NCBI RefSeq assembly: GCF_005049045.1
Contig: NZ_SUPK01000001.1
Span: forward strand, 682,001-746,000
DNA: 64,000 bases
Direction: 5' to 3'
Source of the DNA: Cohnella pontilimi
Lineage (GTDB): Bacteria; Bacillota; Bacilli; Paenibacillales; Paenibacillaceae
Below are positions 62,623-64,000 of the stretch, piece after piece. Position 1 is the stretch's first letter; each line of letters starts with the position of its first letter. The notes beneath the pieces are model-generated. The model did not search any database, was not told the DNA's origin, and saw nothing but the letters and a program-made list of their open reading frames with translations. A program made the position numbers and the translations under genes.

Positions 62623-64000
62623 CTGCATCCCCTCCTCTCGCTGTGGTCCGTTGCTTTCGATCCGCAAGAACAGCGCGCTTCGGCAAAACGAGACACACGG
62701 TCGTTCCGACCCCTTTGGCGCTTCGGATCATAAGCGTCCCTCTATGCTTCCGCATGACATGATAAGCGTAGGGCAGACCGAGCCCGAAATTGGTTCCGGT
62801 ACCGGCTTTCGTGCTGTAAAAGGGCTCAAGCGCGCCGGCGATTTGCTTCTTGTCCATCCCGGGTCCGTTGTCTTCGATTTCGATACGGAATTCCCGCTTG
62901 TTCTCCGATAAGCGGACGATGAGCTCGCCTTTCTCTCCCATCGCTTCCAGCGCGTTGGATACAATATTGTGAATCGCTTCTCCCAGCTGCACCGCGTCAA
63001 TCCTGCAGCGCCAGTCCTCCGGCACGAACGTGCGGAGTTGGACATCGCCGAGACGGGGGCCGAACGAGCGCAGCGTCTCCTGAATCACGCCCCCCAAATC
63101 GGCGGTCTCCGGCCGAAGCGCCAAATCTTCCGTTCGCTGATGGACGCGGGAAATCATTTCTTGAATATGAGCGGCCGATGAAAGCATCGTTTGGATATCT
63201 TGCTCGAGCTCCAGTTGGTCGGTAGATTTCGCAAACGTTTTGATTTTTTCGCCGAACAGCCTCATTTTTCCGATATCGTTCTTGATCGCATGGTTCAGAA
63301 TCGCCGTACCTGAGGTGACCGCCCGCAGCGTGGAATCCATTCTCCTCCTGTCGACCGCAAGCCGGACGCCCATGAAGCCGTAAGTGAACAGGCCGATCAG
63401 GAAAACGCCGAAGCCTACGCCGACGAAAGCGGTGTTGTACACCCACATGCGGAGTTGGCCCAAACTGGGCAGCACATAATTCATCACCATGAAAAACAAC
63501 ACGGGCGGCAATACCGCGAGACAGACGATCGCATGCGTGCGCTCGAATCGGCGATAAGCCGATTTCTTCGTCACGATCAGCAGGCTGCTTGCCAGCAAAT
63601 AAGGAACTGCCCACCACACGACGATACGGAACGAGATCGGATACATCTCCGTATACCAAGGCGTAAACAGCAAACAGGCGGCGATCGGAACAAACAAAAT
63701 GAACGGAAGCCACCGGTTCAGTCGGTTAGGTAGCCGAACAGGCCGGTATGCGGCCGCGAAAAGTGCGAAAGTATAAGGCACGCCGTAATAAGAAGAGACG
63801 GACGAGACCGCTTGGATGGCATACAGCACTTTTTCTGCGGTTTCGTGTCGATTTGGATAGGCGGATAGGAGCCCCGGAATGATTTGCTCGTCGATGACCG
63901 CGGCCAGCGCTCCGGCGCCTCCGAAAAAAGAAACCGCCGCGAGCCGGCGGGATGCGGCCGAGCGGGGATCGGACGCCAGCAAAAATCCCGCCACCGTCCA
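62588..64000 (-). CDS. membrane-bound sensor histidine kinase (5' end cut by window)
   Basis: 471 codons are seen and the frame stays open to the right edge, so the N-terminus may be incomplete. About six to seven hydrophobic segments fill the first half. A DHp-like segment with the phospho-acceptor His follows in AILNHAIKNDIGKMRLF. The HATPase domain has the N box NIVSNALEAMGEKGEL, the G1 box EDNGPGMDKKQIA and the G2 box GTGTNFGLGLPYA. The environment sensed is unknown. Confidence 0.9.
   Translation of the reverse strand, partial: WTVAGFLLASDPRSAASRRLAAVSFFGGAGALAAVIDEQIIPGLLSAYPNRHETAEKVLYAIQAVSSVSSYYGVPYTFALFAAAYRPVRLPNRLNRWLPFILFVPIAACLLFTPWYTEMYPISFRIVVWWAVPYLLASSLLIVTKKSAYRRFERTHAIVCLAVLPPVLFFMVMNYVLPSLGQLRMWVYNTAFVGVGFGVFLIGLFTYGFMGVRLAVDRRRMDSTLRAVTSGTAILNHAIKNDIGKMRLFGEKIKTFAKSTDQLELEQDIQTMLSSAAHIQEMISRVHQRTEDLALRPETADLGGVIQETLRSFGPRLGDVQLRTFVPEDWRCRIDAVQLGEAIHNIVSNALEAMGEKGELIVRLSENKREFRIEIEDNGPGMDKKQIAGALEPFYSTKAGTGTNFGLGLPYAYHVMRKHRGTLMIRSAKGVGTTVCLVLPKRAVLADRKQRTTARGGDADVGNTGVDRGG

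Overview
The window reads as a chromosomal segment of an endospore-forming, Gram-positive member of the Bacillota, most likely a Paenibacillaceae genome (Paenibacillus, Cohnella or a relative). The reasons are a complete spoIIIA operon, the spore photoproduct lyase gene, a Bacillus-type yqh neighbourhood (yqhV, efp, yqhT, aroQ, yqhQ, a yqhP-like gene, yqhO, mntR), strong GGAGG ribosome-binding sites, many TTG and GTG starts, a GC-rich composition and a secreted amylopullulanase of nearly 2000 residues. No rRNA, tRNA, prophage, intact insertion sequence or CRISPR array was found.

Layout. Positions 1-9.9 kb hold a minus-strand housekeeping run: tlyA (cut by the edge), dxs, ispA, xseB, xseA, folD, nusB, a DUF2273 gene, amaP, asp23, accC and accB. 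Positions 10-16.1 kb hold spoIIIAH to spoIIIAA and yqhV. From 16.2 to 24.9 kb come phosphosulfolactate synthase, a DUF441 protein, lysC, efp, a Xaa-Pro peptidase, aroQ, yqhQ, a yqhP-like gene, a patatin-like lipase and mntR. From 25 to 29.5 kb come splB, ccdA and a Zur-controlled znuBCA zinc importer. A giant amylopullulanase gene fills 29.6-35.5 kb. It is followed by metG with a methionine T-box leader, yidD, a Zur/Fur-type repressor and three small uncharacterised genes. From 40.6 to 56.7 kb the theme is carbohydrate storage and carbon-flux control: an AraC regulator and a GH4 enzyme, a nuclease/coiled-coil pair, a glycogen operon (glgB-glgC-glgD-glgA plus a GH15 enzyme), a stand-alone LytTR protein with a cre site, ppsR, ccpN, tal and glpX. 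The last part holds wrbA, a degraded stretch, a TetR-controlled membrane protein, two more membrane proteins and a two-component pair cut by the right edge.

How the parts work together. Several control circuits can be read directly. A Zur box follows a consensus promoter at znuA, and a Zur-like repressor lies 9 kb away. CcpN-like operator matches sit in the glpX promoter next to ccpN. A TetR gene has matching palindromes at itself and at its neighbour. Carbon-catabolite (cre-like) or LacI-type operators lie at the amylopullulanase and LytTR genes. The metG T-box carries a plausible AUG specifier.

The least explained structure is at 42.9-45.0 kb. A coiled-coil protein and a DUF559/VSR-like nuclease with a winged helix are divergently transcribed. 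Beyond the nuclease lies an exact-period 51-bp tandem array of five hairpin units, between the nuclease and the converging glycogen operon. This is the best candidate here for an undescribed module, but its function is unknown.
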